Shown in pieces: positions 25,917 to 35,716 of a stretch of DNA of 64,000 bases. The notes under the pieces were generated by a model. That model saw nothing but the letters and a program-made list of their open reading frames with translations. It ran no database searches and had not been told where the DNA came from. The stretch is from the NCBI GenBank assembly GCA_013112575.1, contig JABFGG010000006.1, positions 124,001-188,000 on the forward strand. The letters are read 5' to 3'. A program made the position numbers and the translations under genes. Numbering within the stretch: position 1 is the stretch's first letter; each line of letters starts with the position of its first letter. Source of the DNA: Chloroflexota bacterium. GTDB lineage: Bacteria; Chloroflexota; Anaerolineae; Anaerolineales; UBA11579.

Positions 25917-26964
25917 CCTCTTCTATGGTCATAGGTCCAAGATGATTTAGAGCGATCCAGCCTTCAAGGTTGTCCTTTTCGTCAAATTCCCAGAATACCG
26001 CTTGCCTACCCGTTAGATTTACATTGGTCCAACCATTCAGGGCTCCCATTATCAAAGCCACAGCCAATATAGCGATTCCTAGTATCCCGAACACCCGGAG
26101 CCAATTGAATTGCCACTTATTCTTAGACAGCTTGCTCTTGTCTGAGGAAACGCCTACTTGTACCTGGAGAATCTCATCATATCCTTCCCCACTTCGAATC
26201 TTCTCCACTAGATTCTTGGTTGCCTCAGACGGCGCTACCGCTAACTCATCCTGTAAAACTTTGCGGCAAGTTTCGTATTGGGTGAGTGCCGCACTGCGTT
26301 CTCCACGTAACGCCAAGATTAGCATCAACTGATAATGTGCTTTTTCACGCCATGGCTCTAATTCCAATTGCCGACGGGCAAAATCTTCGGCGGTTTCATA
26401 CTCTCCCACTTCAACATATCCTTCTGTGAGTGTAGCCAGGGATTCTAATGCCCGGCGGTGCAACCATTCCTGTTTAATTATTGTCCACTCAAGGAAAGCC
26501 TGGCTACCTTCCAGCATAAACCCTTTTAGGAATGGACCGCGATACAACCCTATTGCCTGAGTGAGATCCTCCAAACAGTAAGCACAATTTGTGAGCTTCT
26601 CATGACTATGTGAGTCAACCGAATCCAGCGCGTCCTCGAAGGCCCATACATCCACCCAAACATCGGCCTCCCCGTTCAGGCGCAGCTCCTGTTTGTTAGC
26701 GATCACCACTTCCTGTTCCTTCTCTTCGATTGCCTGTCGCATCCGATGCAAACTGACCCGCAAATTGTTGCGCGCATGTTTCTCAGCCACATCTGGCCAA
26801 AATATGGCCCCCAGGCTTTCCCGGCGATGGGGCTGGTTCCTTTCAATCAATAAATACGCTAGCAAGGCACGCTCGCTGTCGGAACGAAATCCAACTTCCC
26901 GGTTTTCGCTCAATTCTGCCTGAAATGATCCCAACAAACGGATATGTAGGCTTTTGTTTTTCAT
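25882..26964 (-). CDS. membrane-anchored BTAD (SARP-type) regulator, 3' end lost to IS insertion
   Basis: Residues 5-90 form an OmpR-like winged helix (IRLLGSFQAEL, RESLGAIFWPDVAEKHARNN) and residues 95-265 are the bacterial transcriptional activator domain with HSH...CAYC, a pattern shared with the other copy at 50378. A membrane helix (about residues 285-307, LRVFGILGIAILAVALIMG) and the first strand of an outside domain (FWEFDEKDNLEGWIALN) follow. Compared with the 540-residue paralogue, the outside LamG-like part is missing: the last residues, GELPTTRVFGF, are read from the IS right end. DNA-binding may persist but sensing should be lost. It is divergent from a small protein gene. Confidence 0.85.
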   Translation of the reverse strand: MKNKSLHIRLLGSFQAELSENREVGFRSDSERALLAYLLIERNQPHRRESLGAIFWPDVAEKHARNNLRVSLHRMRQAIEEKEQEVVIANKQELRLNGEADVWVDVWAFEDALDSVDSHSHEKLTNCAYCLEDLTQAIGLYRGPFLKGFMLEGSQAFLEWTIIKQEWLHRRALESLATLTEGYVEVGEYETAEDFARRQLELEPWREKAHYQLMLILALRGERSAALTQYETCRKVLQDELAVAPSEATKNLVEKIRSGEGYDEILQVQVGVSSDKSKLSKNKWQFNWLRVFGILGIAILAVALIMGALNGWTNVNLTGRQAVFWEFDEKDNLEGWIALNHLGPMTIEEGELPTTRVFGF

Positions 26965-27138
26965 GTAATTTCAAGTCAGGAAACTTGTTGGAAACGTTCT
27001 GGTAATCCTGTGGCAACGTATGTTTTGTATCTTTACCTAAACTTGCCACAGTACTCTAGGCCAATATAGATCAATGGAATTACAAGTATTGTAGCATTTT
27101 ACGTTATCCCACTCAAAAGGATAAATTGGTCATATCAA

Positions 27139-27399
27139 GTGCAGTCCGATTATCTAGCCTATATGCTGCGCATGTGGAGGGTTGAAGAACAGGATCGAAT
27201 TATACGGATTGCTTCATTGGAAAAGCCTGGCAGTGAGGAGCGCTTGAGTTTTTCCTCTATCAGCGACCTCTTGACCTTTATAAAAAATCAGACAGACCAT
27301 GCTCCATTTTTGACACATCACCGCGCTGTGGAAAAGAAAGAAAAAGAAGATATCACTATCGAGATCACAATAACTATCAAGCCTCCTGGAGGCTCATGA
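27139..27399 (+). CDS. small protein of BTAD-associated family (RMWRVEE type)
   Basis: An 86-residue soluble protein with GTG start, divergent from the BTAD regulator by 174 bp. Its core, YMLRMWRVEEQDRIIRIASL, then SISDLLTFI, matches the protein at 52185 (LRLWQVEDAGKIVWRASL, SLQDLFAHL). Both sit in the same place beside a BTAD gene. Similar short proteins with L-R-L-W and F-x-S-L patterns are common in Chloroflexota next to BTAD genes, in my recollection; no function is established. The fixed position suggests a modulator of the regulator or of the downstream lipoproteins. Confidence 0.7.
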   Translation: MQSDYLAYMLRMWRVEEQDRIIRIASLEKPGSEERLSFSSISDLLTFIKNQTDHAPFLTHHRAVEKKEKEDITIEITITIKPPGGS

Positions 27400-27470
27400 A
27401 CCATAGAATATTATGCAAATCGATAACGATCAACGGCAACAACTGATATATCCCTAAAAATGTTGGAAGT

Positions 27471-27546
27471 GGAACTTTTACACTATTCTGGCGTTGTATC
27501 AATAACCAATGCCAATTTAATCAGGTTTTGCTTGGTGAGAGAGGAG
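27471..27546 (+). promoter_or_regulatory. duplicated lipoprotein leader region (copy 2)
   Basis: Aligns with 23371-23446: GGCGTTGTATCAATAACCA, then TTTTGCTTGGTGAGAGAGGAG. The last part, GAGAGAGGAG, is the ribosome-binding site of the lipoprotein gene at 27554. The conservation upstream of the RBS suggests a promoter or leader element, though exact boxes are not clear. Confidence 0.6.
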
Positions 27547-27553
27547 TGTTTCT

Positions 27554-28432
27554 ATGAACGCAGCTAAAGGAAAAAGACTTGGCATAGTTGCAATTGCTAT
27601 GGCATTAGCTGCCCTAGCTTGTTCTTCCTTGAACGCGGACGGCCAGGTGGTCGAACCTACAGTCGAGGAATCAGAAGGTATCTCGATTATTCCTGAAAAC
27701 GAACCTACTCCCGAGGAAACAGCAACCAACTCAATTGATCCTCAAGTCGAACCTACACTTGAGGAAGCACTAGATATCTCCATTGTTCCCCAAAGTATCG
27801 ATGGCCCACCAGTGAGTGGGCACTTGCAGATCGAGGCTGGGGGCCAATTGGAACTGAGGCTGGCGCGATTGGTTTGTTGTGTGTTTTTCGAATCGGTGGA
27901 GGCCAACGTCGCATGGTCACTGGTAGATGAGCCGCAAGATGCTGAGATCGACCCACAAAGCGGCCTACTCACTGTAGGCGAAGGCGTAACCAATGGGTCC
28001 ACTTTCACCGTGATCGCTTCGGTCGCGTCAGGCCAGCAGGTCTTTGAAGAACAGGTTACGGTATTTGTCCTGGATGAGAACCCGCTTGTGGGCATTTGGA
28101 CGGAAACTGCCCAACTCGCCTGCGAAGTATACGAAGAAATCACTGTGGAAGATCCGATCGGCGAACTCATTTTCTCCGCCGACGGCAGCATGAGTGTCAC
28201 CTGGCAGCCCTTTGAGGCCTACATCGACTATGTCGGTGAGTACAAGTTAGGTGAGCAGGGTGCGATCACTTTTAATCCAAGGTCAGTTAATTACCAGCCT
28301 GGAAATATGGATAATGCTGGCACTTATCTGATCGATGAGCAAGGCCGTCTGGTGCTGCGCGATATCTGGTTGGGTGTGCCTCCGTATAGCTCCGCTGCGA
28401 CAATCAACTGCGGGCACATTTTCACAAAATAA
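27554..28432 (+). CDS. lipoprotein with Ig-like and lipocalin-like regions
   Basis: Signal peptide with lipobox LALAC near residue 23. An acidic Glu/Thr/Pro-rich linker (VEPTVEESEG, PTPEETATN, EPTLEEALD) is followed by a sandwich region (QLELRLARLVCCVFFESVEAN, NGSTFTVIASVASG) of Ig-like type, then a C-terminal ~95 residues (NPLVGIWTETAQLACEVYEE, DGSMSVTWQPFEAYIDYVGEY) that resemble lipocalin-like beta-barrel repeats with a GxW start. A likely ligand-binding surface lipoprotein. It follows the small BTAD-associated protein and comes before the beta-helix genes, so it is probably in their transcription unit or under the same control. Paralogous remnants occur at 23454. Confidence 0.7.
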   Translation: MNAAKGKRLGIVAIAMALAALACSSLNADGQVVEPTVEESEGISIIPENEPTPEETATNSIDPQVEPTLEEALDISIVPQSIDGPPVSGHLQIEAGGQLELRLARLVCCVFFESVEANVAWSLVDEPQDAEIDPQSGLLTVGEGVTNGSTFTVIASVASGQQVFEEQVTVFVLDENPLVGIWTETAQLACEVYEEITVEDPIGELIFSADGSMSVTWQPFEAYIDYVGEYKLGEQGAITFNPRSVNYQPGNMDNAGTYLIDEQGRLVLRDIWLGVPPYSSAATINCGHIFTK

Positions 28433-28542
28433 AGCAATGCCGCTGCCTTGATCCATTCCTGAATGTACACCAAGCAAATTGATAACAAATCCGCCCTTAA
28501 GACGTTGATTAACTAGAACTCACGAGAGAGAGGATCTATCCG

Positions 28543-30780
28543 ATGCCCCCTATTTTCAGTAAAAAACTTGGCGTTGGCATCTTTATGCCAGCTTTTTTCC
28601 TTATGTCGCTGCTCCTGCTAATGACCAGTACAGGCTGTACGCTGCCAGAAGGCACGCTCACTGAAACAGATTGCACGGCAGATGCCTTTCTCGTGACGGT
28701 TGAATTGGATATTATCGATGGGGTCTGTGATGAGAACTGTTCATTAAGAGAAGCTGTTCTGGCAGCGAATGCTTGTCCTGGCCCAGATGTCATCATGTTG
28801 GAGAGCGCTTCCAATCATCAGTTAGCGGCGACCGGCCTGGGTGATGAGCGGGGGGATCTCAATATTCATGAAGATCTGACGATCGATGGAGGCGGCCGCG
28901 CTTCGACCATTATTGAAAGTTCGACCTTTCGGGTGTTTTCTATCGATCCAGGAGTGGATGTCACTATGCAGGGATTGACTATACAAGGGGGTCAATCAAC
29001 CGGAGATGGCGGTGGCATCTTGAATGCAGGGAATCTCACCCTTGAGAATGTAGCCCTTTTGGATAATTCTGCCAGCGGCGATGGGGGTGGTGTTTCCAAT
29101 TCCGGGATGCTCACGCTTACAAATGTTGTCGTTGATGGGAACCGTGCCTCCCGCGGCGGCGGCATCCTGAACACAGGGGTGGCCAACCTTTCAGGGGTGC
29201 AGATTACCAGCAACCAGGCCCTTCTGCCATTTCCTGCAAGCGACAGGCTCGCTATTCTTCCCGATACAGGCCGCTTTCATGATTGTGGCGGTGGAATTAA
29301 CAATCAGGGAAGCATGACGATATCCTCTGAAAGTGTGATCAGCTACAATTATGCAGGTCTGGGAGGCGGGTTATGCAACGGCATCGGGGCGACAATGGAG
29401 ATCAACGACTCTGAAATTTCCTGGAATCCCAATGATGGTGCCGGAGGGCTTGGCGATTTTCGCGCGGTCCGAGCCGGTGGAGGGATCGTCAATTATTCTA
29501 ATTTGATAATTATGGATTCAATGATTTTAGGCAATGGCGCCACATACGCAGGGGGAATATATGGCCTGATGTCGGAAGGGGGCACAATTCGTCTGGAAAG
29601 GTCTGAGGTAAAAGACAATATTGCAAGGAGAGGTCATGGGGGCGGTGTGCTGATGCTGGGAGGAAACCTTGAGATATTACAGAGCTTGATTTCAGAAAAC
29701 AGAGCCAGTTTAGATGGAGGGGGCCTGGCCATAAAGAGTCATTTCGGGCAAGCCATTACTCGAATGAATGTGACCATCACGCATTCTGCCATCTTTAATA
29801 ATAGAGCCTCTCGCAATGGGGGTGGCATTGAACATCGCGGGGGCAATTCGGAAGTAGACAACATGCTTGAGTTAGTCAATGTGACCCTGAGTGGAAATAC
29901 CGCCGTGGATGGCGCTGGCCTGCATGAGAGCAGCGGTGGATCAGGGACGACGCGCTTATGGCATGTGACCATCGCAGATAATACTGCATGCTTTAGTTGC
30001 GGTAGTGGGGCAGGCATCCATTATGATACCTTTGCAGGAACGGTTATTTTTAAGAGCACACTGGTAGCGGGTAATCATCCTTCCAGTGAATGCTCAATGG
30101 ATCTGCCATCTTCGGTCAATGCGGTTTCTGAGGGCTACAACATTGACCGGTCGAATCTCTGTCGTATGATTGGCGGGCCACGAGATTTTCAACGAGCGTC
30201 TGACAGTGTGAACTTTTCAGTGCTGACAGAGGTTAATGGCACTTTTGTCCATGAGCTTTTCCCAAGCAATCCAGCAGTGGATTGGATAAATGATGGTGGA
30301 GAGTGCGCTGCAGATGACCAGCGCGGCCAAATCCGGCCAGCAGGCGTAGGATGTGATGTCGGCGCGTATGAATTGCTGCTGGACGCCTCATCGGCAGATG
30401 TGCCGCTGATCGGCACACCCACGCCTGACGGCCCCAGCACCGTTACGATTACCACCACCACGCCCTGCTACAACGGCCCTGGGCCGCAATACGGCCAGGT
30501 CAGCAATCTTGCTTCAGGCATTGCTACCCAGCTTATCGGGGCAGGCTTCACGGGCAATGGCAATCAGGATTGGGTCGTCACCCATCACCCCACTGCTGCC
30601 AACACCCCTTGCTGGCTCGATACAGACGATGTCACCCCCAGCATCCCCTTTAGCGAGATGCGCCTCATCACCGTCCCGGGTCTTCCCACTCCCACGCCTA
30701 AACCCACATCCGACCGGCCACCGCAGGAGTCAACCCCGGCCTGCTACTACGACGCCAACAATGCACTGATCTGCCCCTAA
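28543..30780 (+). CDS. CSLREA beta-helix lipoprotein with SH3-like C-terminus
   Basis: GAGAGAGGA precedes the ATG. The signal ends in lipobox STGC (about residue 31). Residues 65-90 contain CDENCSLREAVLAANACPGP, the CSLREA motif of this beta-helix class. GGGIL / GGGVS / GAGIH units build a right-handed beta helix to about residue 590; DDQRGQIRPAGVGCDVGAYE is the end cap. A Thr/Ser linker leads to an SH3-like domain (TTTTPCYNGPGPQYGQ) and a Pro-rich tail ending CYYDANNALICP at the stop. It should be anchored outside the membrane and likely binds polymers. Its C-terminal ~120 codons are nearly identical in DNA to those of the next gene. Confidence 0.85.
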   Translation: MPPIFSKKLGVGIFMPAFFLMSLLLLMTSTGCTLPEGTLTETDCTADAFLVTVELDIIDGVCDENCSLREAVLAANACPGPDVIMLESASNHQLAATGLGDERGDLNIHEDLTIDGGGRASTIIESSTFRVFSIDPGVDVTMQGLTIQGGQSTGDGGGILNAGNLTLENVALLDNSASGDGGGVSNSGMLTLTNVVVDGNRASRGGGILNTGVANLSGVQITSNQALLPFPASDRLAILPDTGRFHDCGGGINNQGSMTISSESVISYNYAGLGGGLCNGIGATMEINDSEISWNPNDGAGGLGDFRAVRAGGGIVNYSNLIIMDSMILGNGATYAGGIYGLMSEGGTIRLERSEVKDNIARRGHGGGVLMLGGNLEILQSLISENRASLDGGGLAIKSHFGQAITRMNVTITHSAIFNNRASRNGGGIEHRGGNSEVDNMLELVNVTLSGNTAVDGAGLHESSGGSGTTRLWHVTIADNTACFSCGSGAGIHYDTFAGTVIFKSTLVAGNHPSSECSMDLPSSVNAVSEGYNIDRSNLCRMIGGPRDFQRASDSVNFSVLTEVNGTFVHELFPSNPAVDWINDGGECAADDQRGQIRPAGVGCDVGAYELLLDASSADVPLIGTPTPDGPSTVTITTTTPCYNGPGPQYGQVSNLASGIATQLIGAGFTGNGNQDWVVTHHPTAANTPCWLDTDDVTPSIPFSEMRLITVPGLPTPTPKPTSDRPPQESTPACYYDANNALICP

Positions 30781-30829
30781 TAACTGAATTGCGCATCCGG
30801 TGATTTGCCATGAATAAAAGGAGCTACAG

Positions 30830-32467
30830 ATGAACCGAGCCAGTCGAAGAATCATCGGCCTCTATGCCATTGTCTTTCTGCTCGCGGCCTGCGCGCCCGC
30901 TGTAGGCCCCTTCAGTGATTACTACGTAAGCACAACTGGGCGCGATCATGCCACCTGCGGACCGGAAACCAGTCCATGCCGGACAATTCAATACGCCTTG
31001 GACACCGCAGATTACTCGGGGGATGACGTTCACATCCGCGTTGCGGCCGGAGAATATCCGGAAAACCTGACGATTTCCCGCTCTGTCAAAATAACCGGGG
31101 CCGGGATTGCCGATTCATTCGTAGATCCAGCAACCACCAGGATCGTACCGCCTGTGCGTACGCCTGGCGCGGCTGCCCACGAGATAAGCGATGCCCATGT
31201 GGAACTACGCGACATCATGTTCAACCATGGCCTGGTTCAACAGATCAGCGGCACGCTGTACGCCGAAAACGTTTCCTTCTTCTGGGTGCAGGGCTTATAT
31301 GGATTGGAACTGCGAGATGTGAGCGCCTTTAATATCGTTGACTGTGACTTTAAAACCCCGGTGGGTGGGGGTGCCGATAACGGTTTGCGAATTTGGGACT
31401 CCATTGGGGAAGTGACGGGAGGGTATTGGGGGGATGGGTTTGACCACGCCATCAGTATTTCAAGGCGGCCCAGCGGCTCCCCAACCATCGTTGAGATCGA
31501 TGATGTCACAATTCGAGGGGCAAGCATCTGGTACGCAGATGGCATTCGCGTCTTTGGCAGTGCTCAAGTGGATATCACCAATTCCGAGATCCTGCGTGTC
31601 CACGACGATGCAGAAGCATGGCGTGGCTCTGGCAGTGATGGCGTTGCTGCAGGCATTGGTTATCAGCGTATCGAGGAAGGCAACACCTCAATTACTAACC
31701 TAATCAGTGGGAACATAATTTCTGGCTTCGATGTGGGCATCAGTCTCGATAGTGGCGGTGTAAAGTTCCTTGGTGAAGAAAACAATGTCGCGGGGGATGC
31801 ATATGTCATGCGTACCTGGGCCGACTCTTCCGGTGTAATTCGCACAGACCTTGTAGTGGACTTTGGCGGCGGGCCTTTGGGTAGCACAGGTGGAAACACT
31901 TTCCACAATACCGGCGATTATGCTGTTTACCACGAGGAATCCTACCCAATATATGCCTGCTTTAATGATTGGGAAGTTCCGGAAGATCAGATCGACCCGC
32001 GGCGCGTATGGGATGAACTAGATCACCCCAGGCTGGGACGCACCCATCACCTATGTGTGGGGACCTCGCTGGAAGATAGTGAGCTAACTTTGGTCACTGT
32101 GACACCCACGCCTGACGGCCCCAGCACCGTTACGATCACCACAACCACGCCCTGCTACAACGGCCCAGGACCTGAATACGGCCAAATCAATACACTTAAA
32201 GTGGGTGTATCTGCTCAACTTATCGGGGCTGGTTTCACGGGCAATGGTAATCAGGATTGGGTTGTCACCCATCACCCCACCGCTGCCAATACCAATTGCT
32301 GGCTGGATACGGACGATGTCACCCCCAGCATCCCCTTTAGCGAAATGCGTTTGATCACTGTTCCAGGGCTGCCCACTCCTACACCCAAGCCCACATCCGA
32401 CCGGCCACCGCAGGAGTCAACCCCGGCCTGTTACTACGACGCCAACAATGCCCTGATCTGCCCATAA
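30830..32467 (+). CDS. beta-helix lipoprotein with SH3-like C-terminus
   Basis: AAAAGGAGCTACAG precedes the ATG. Lipobox LLAAC near residue 20. The mature start PFSDYYVSTTGRDHATC and IQYALDTADYSG are shared with the protein at 54277, its closest paralogue (both have GAG repeated turns such as GADNGLRIWD, and DGIRVFGSAQVDI). The helix lacks the many GGG coils of its neighbour and resembles parallel beta-helix polysaccharide lyases or pectate-lyase-like proteins. Then the SH3-like domain and tail CYYDANNALICP, copied from the preceding gene. No obvious catalytic Asp cluster. Stop is 90 bp before the next beta-helix gene. Confidence 0.85.
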   Translation: MNRASRRIIGLYAIVFLLAACAPAVGPFSDYYVSTTGRDHATCGPETSPCRTIQYALDTADYSGDDVHIRVAAGEYPENLTISRSVKITGAGIADSFVDPATTRIVPPVRTPGAAAHEISDAHVELRDIMFNHGLVQQISGTLYAENVSFFWVQGLYGLELRDVSAFNIVDCDFKTPVGGGADNGLRIWDSIGEVTGGYWGDGFDHAISISRRPSGSPTIVEIDDVTIRGASIWYADGIRVFGSAQVDITNSEILRVHDDAEAWRGSGSDGVAAGIGYQRIEEGNTSITNLISGNIISGFDVGISLDSGGVKFLGEENNVAGDAYVMRTWADSSGVIRTDLVVDFGGGPLGSTGGNTFHNTGDYAVYHEESYPIYACFNDWEVPEDQIDPRRVWDELDHPRLGRTHHLCVGTSLEDSELTLVTVTPTPDGPSTVTITTTTPCYNGPGPEYGQINTLKVGVSAQLIGAGFTGNGNQDWVVTHHPTAANTNCWLDTDDVTPSIPFSEMRLITVPGLPTPTPKPTSDRPPQESTPACYYDANNALICP

Positions 32468-32557
32468 CCTGCATATTGTTAATGATCAGTTCCCTCCGTT
32501 TTGCCGAATTACAAAATCTCAAGCACGCTAGCTGTTGGATGGAAAAGGAGCACGTAA

Positions 32558-35047
32558 ATGCCAACCAAAAACAAGCTTCCTCTCCGTAATTACAGGTTCC
32601 GACTGCCAGCATTTCTGCACATTTCGCTGGCACTTATGTTGGCGGGATTGGCGTGCAATATTACGATCCCTGATGAACTGAACTGGTATGTGGCTACGGA
32701 TGGAAACGACCGAAATCCTTGCCTCACGCCTGAAGAACCCTGCCTAACGATTCATAAAGCACTTGAGCGGGCCACGGACGATGACATCATCCACATTGGC
32801 CCCGGCACTTTTCAAGAGCGTCCCCTGCTTATTGAAGAGCATATTACTCTAGAGGGTGATGGTCGCGATACGACCATAATCGACTTCGATGGTGGCTTTG
32901 AAGGAGTCCGCATTCTCGGGGCAAATCGCGTGTCGATCACTGACCTCGCAATTAGGAATGTTGCAGACTCGGAGGGGGCAGTAAACACTTGCCTGTACAT
33001 CCAAAGTCCGGCGATCAGCGTGCGGCTTGAGGACGTAAAGATCACCAATTGTGCGGGAGCTGGGATCTACGTGAACAATCCCAGAGGCGGTGAAAGGGTT
33101 GAGATCTCCATCATTGACTCACTGATCGGAGAAAACGCTCGGCACGGTATATGGGTTTTCCGAACAGATATGGAGATTATTAGAAGTACCATTTATGAAA
33201 ATGGCTCTCATGCCATCGAAATGTATAACTCTGGGCTTGAATTGCTTGACTCAGACGTCGAGCACAATCAAGTAACAGCGATTCAATTGTGGGGGGGATC
33301 GATCCTTGTGACGGGTTCCAGGATCCAAAACAACGGCGAGGCTCTCCGTACAATCGTCGAAGCTTTTGGGGAACCCTTCCGCGCAGTGAATGCGGGTATT
33401 CACCTGGGACATTCCGATGAACCTGGCTCAGCGACCATTCGTGATTCAGTGATTGCCCGCAATATTGACGGCGTCACTACTGATCGTAACGCCACGCTCA
33501 CGATCGAGCGCACGCGTATAGAAGCCAATTTGCGGACGGGCGTTAAGTTGTGGAGCGGGAATTTAACCATGTCAGATGTAGATGTGATCAGAAATGGTCG
33601 CGAAGAACTGGCCTGGTATGATGAAACCGGGGGCGTGACTGTGCGGGGTGGGACAGGGCAGATCTCCAACAGTACCATTAGTGGCAATCTGGGCGGCATC
33701 CTTGTACACGATGGCGCAACGCTACTCCTGGATCATTCAACAATATCCCGGAATGCCGGACTGAACGATGGCGGCATCACGAATCAAGGGGAGCTTGAAA
33801 TTCTGAACAGCACGATCAATGGAAATCAATTATTGATCAATGACGGGCGTCTTGTAGCTGCTGGGGTCATGAACTTCGCCAAGCTGTTAATGGAAAATTC
33901 CACCATCAGTGGTAACCGCGGGGTGGGGTTGATGAACGCAACTTATGATATGCGTGATCCCAGCAACGTGCCTAATATGACCTTGAATTATGTCACCATC
34001 GCCGATAATGAAGCAGCCGGATTGAGCTTTCGGCAGATCATCGATCCGTCCACCTTGCGGATCAACAACAGCTTGATCGTCAATAACATAGGTAGTGACT
34101 GTATCTACGACAGGCTCATGACGCCGATGTGGGGTGGGACGAACATGGACACCGATAGCACTTGTGGGCTAGGGGCAACCTTGACATCTACCGAATTATC
34201 ACTGGGGGTATTGCGCGACAACGGGGGCAATACGCAAACCCATGCCCTCACGAGTGGCAGCTCCGCGATCGATGCAGCCTCGGGGGTTTGCGAGGCCACG
34301 GATCAACGTGACGAACCCAGGCCATCGGCAGCGGAAGAATGTGATGTGGGCGCTTATGAGACAGTGGCCGGTACGGCTTCGGGAGCTTCCCCCGAATCTT
34401 CAGAAGGAGACGAGGAGTCGACTGAACGGGATGACAAAGTCACTGTGATCATAACGGAAAATGCCCGCTGTCGGACAGGGCCGGGATTCGTGTACGAGGA
34501 TTATGAGTTCCTATCCCCTGGTGATGCATCCCAGGCCATTGGGCGCAATCAGGCCGCTGATTGGTTCCTCATCGAGTCCCTGAGAGATGACGGCCAGTGC
34601 TGGATTGGATCCGGCGTGTTGGAGTTCGACGTTGTTGAAGATGTTTTGTTGGCCCTTGTTGTTATTGCTCCGCCACCAACACCGATTCCCACTAAAACCC
34701 CCACGCCAACACCTGATCCAGATGAAGGCAATAATGGTCAGCCACCTCCCCCTGACAATCAGGGTGGTTCAACCACGCCGCCAGCCGCACCAGCCAATGC
34801 CTACATTGCCAACCAGACCTGTACTTCTCAGGAATACAAGGTCAAGCTGGCCTGGTCAGATCAGGCAGATAATGAAGACGGGTACCGCATTTACCGTGAT
34901 GGACAACTCATTGCTACTCTGGGTATTGATTCACAGGAATATACGGACAACCCACCTTATGGTGGCCCCTATAACTACACGATCGAGGCTTTCAACAGCG
35001 CCGGGACCAGCAGCTCCAGTGTCCAGGAACCTGGTTGTTTGGCTTGA
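32558..35047 (+). CDS. beta-helix lipoprotein with SH3-like and FN3-like C-terminus
   Basis: AAAAGGAG precedes the ATG. Lipobox LAGLAC near residue 33. The mature protein begins NWYVATDGNDRNPCLTPEEP, with TIHKALERATDDDIIHIGPG, a typical opening of DUF1565/pectate-lyase-like beta helices; NITNC-, NSTI- and NNSLI-type turns continue to about residue 590, ending with an end cap CDVGAYE. The C-terminal half has an SH3-like domain (ITENARCRTGPGFVYED), a Pro-rich linker and FN3-like domain (ADNEDGYRIYRDGQLIATLG) like the gene at 19046. It is the last in the module-1 lipoprotein row. Confidence 0.85.
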   Translation: MPTKNKLPLRNYRFRLPAFLHISLALMLAGLACNITIPDELNWYVATDGNDRNPCLTPEEPCLTIHKALERATDDDIIHIGPGTFQERPLLIEEHITLEGDGRDTTIIDFDGGFEGVRILGANRVSITDLAIRNVADSEGAVNTCLYIQSPAISVRLEDVKITNCAGAGIYVNNPRGGERVEISIIDSLIGENARHGIWVFRTDMEIIRSTIYENGSHAIEMYNSGLELLDSDVEHNQVTAIQLWGGSILVTGSRIQNNGEALRTIVEAFGEPFRAVNAGIHLGHSDEPGSATIRDSVIARNIDGVTTDRNATLTIERTRIEANLRTGVKLWSGNLTMSDVDVIRNGREELAWYDETGGVTVRGGTGQISNSTISGNLGGILVHDGATLLLDHSTISRNAGLNDGGITNQGELEILNSTINGNQLLINDGRLVAAGVMNFAKLLMENSTISGNRGVGLMNATYDMRDPSNVPNMTLNYVTIADNEAAGLSFRQIIDPSTLRINNSLIVNNIGSDCIYDRLMTPMWGGTNMDTDSTCGLGATLTSTELSLGVLRDNGGNTQTHALTSGSSAIDAASGVCEATDQRDEPRPSAAEECDVGAYETVAGTASGASPESSEGDEESTERDDKVTVIITENARCRTGPGFVYEDYEFLSPGDASQAIGRNQAADWFLIESLRDDGQCWIGSGVLEFDVVEDVLLALVVIAPPPTPIPTKTPTPTPDPDEGNNGQPPPPDNQGGSTTPPAAPANAYIANQTCTSQEYKVKLAWSDQADNEDGYRIYRDGQLIATLGIDSQEYTDNPPYGGPYNYTIEAFNSAGTSSSSVQEPGCLA

Positions 35048-35263
35048 ATTTTCTTTCCGTACCTTGTGTTGGTCTTGGTTTCCTCACCACAAAGTAACTA
35101 AAGTGTAACGGTCCAAGGCCTCCGTACTAGTCATCGCTGAGCTTAGTTTGCTGGATTACTTGCGATTACGCAATGGATCTGCGCCGCATGAAAAATAATC
35201 GCTTCTCTGATTGGGTCGAGGTGATCGTACCTTTCTCCGGTAGAATATGGGAGCAGAAATCAT

Positions 35264-35527
35264 ATGATTCAATTCACATTCTTCAGCGCAATTATTCTCC
35301 TCGCAGTAACTTTATTTTATTTTGCATGGTTTAGGGGTCAAAAAATGCAGCAAAGGTACATCGAACAGGTTAACAATTGGCCGGAGGGCTTTCCATTTAA
35401 GCGGCTAAACCTGCGTATTTACCGATGGGCAGGATGGATTTGGCTGATGAGAATTTCTACGAGCCTCTTTTTACTGTTTGCCATTTGCATTTCGGGGTTA
35501 TTTTTATCGCTTTCCCTAGTCAATTGA
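35264..35527 (+). CDS. small membrane protein, unknown
   Basis: An 87-residue protein with two predicted membrane helices (about residues 4-24, IQFTFFSAIILLAVTLFYF, and 58-83) and a short basic loop between them (QQRYIEQVNNWPEGFPFKRLN). No family is recognised, and no ribosome-binding site is clear beyond GGAGCAG 5-10 nt upstream. It stands alone, with about 180 bp before the MscS-like gene. Confidence 0.5.
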   Translation: MIQFTFFSAIILLAVTLFYFAWFRGQKMQQRYIEQVNNWPEGFPFKRLNLRIYRWAGWIWLMRISTSLFLLFAICISGLFLSLSLVN

Positions 35528-35716
35528 CTTCGAATCAGTGGGGTAGGGGATCAAGTCCTTGAATCGCACCTGTGTCAATTGTATATAGGTTCTAATACTA
35601 CGCTTTGGGAAGGGTAAGACTTGTAAATAACACGACCAACCCCCCTATACATGTGACCATAATTGAATTTGTGGTGTCTAAGGAAGTAGCGTTTTCACTA
35701 ATTCTTGGAGGATCAC

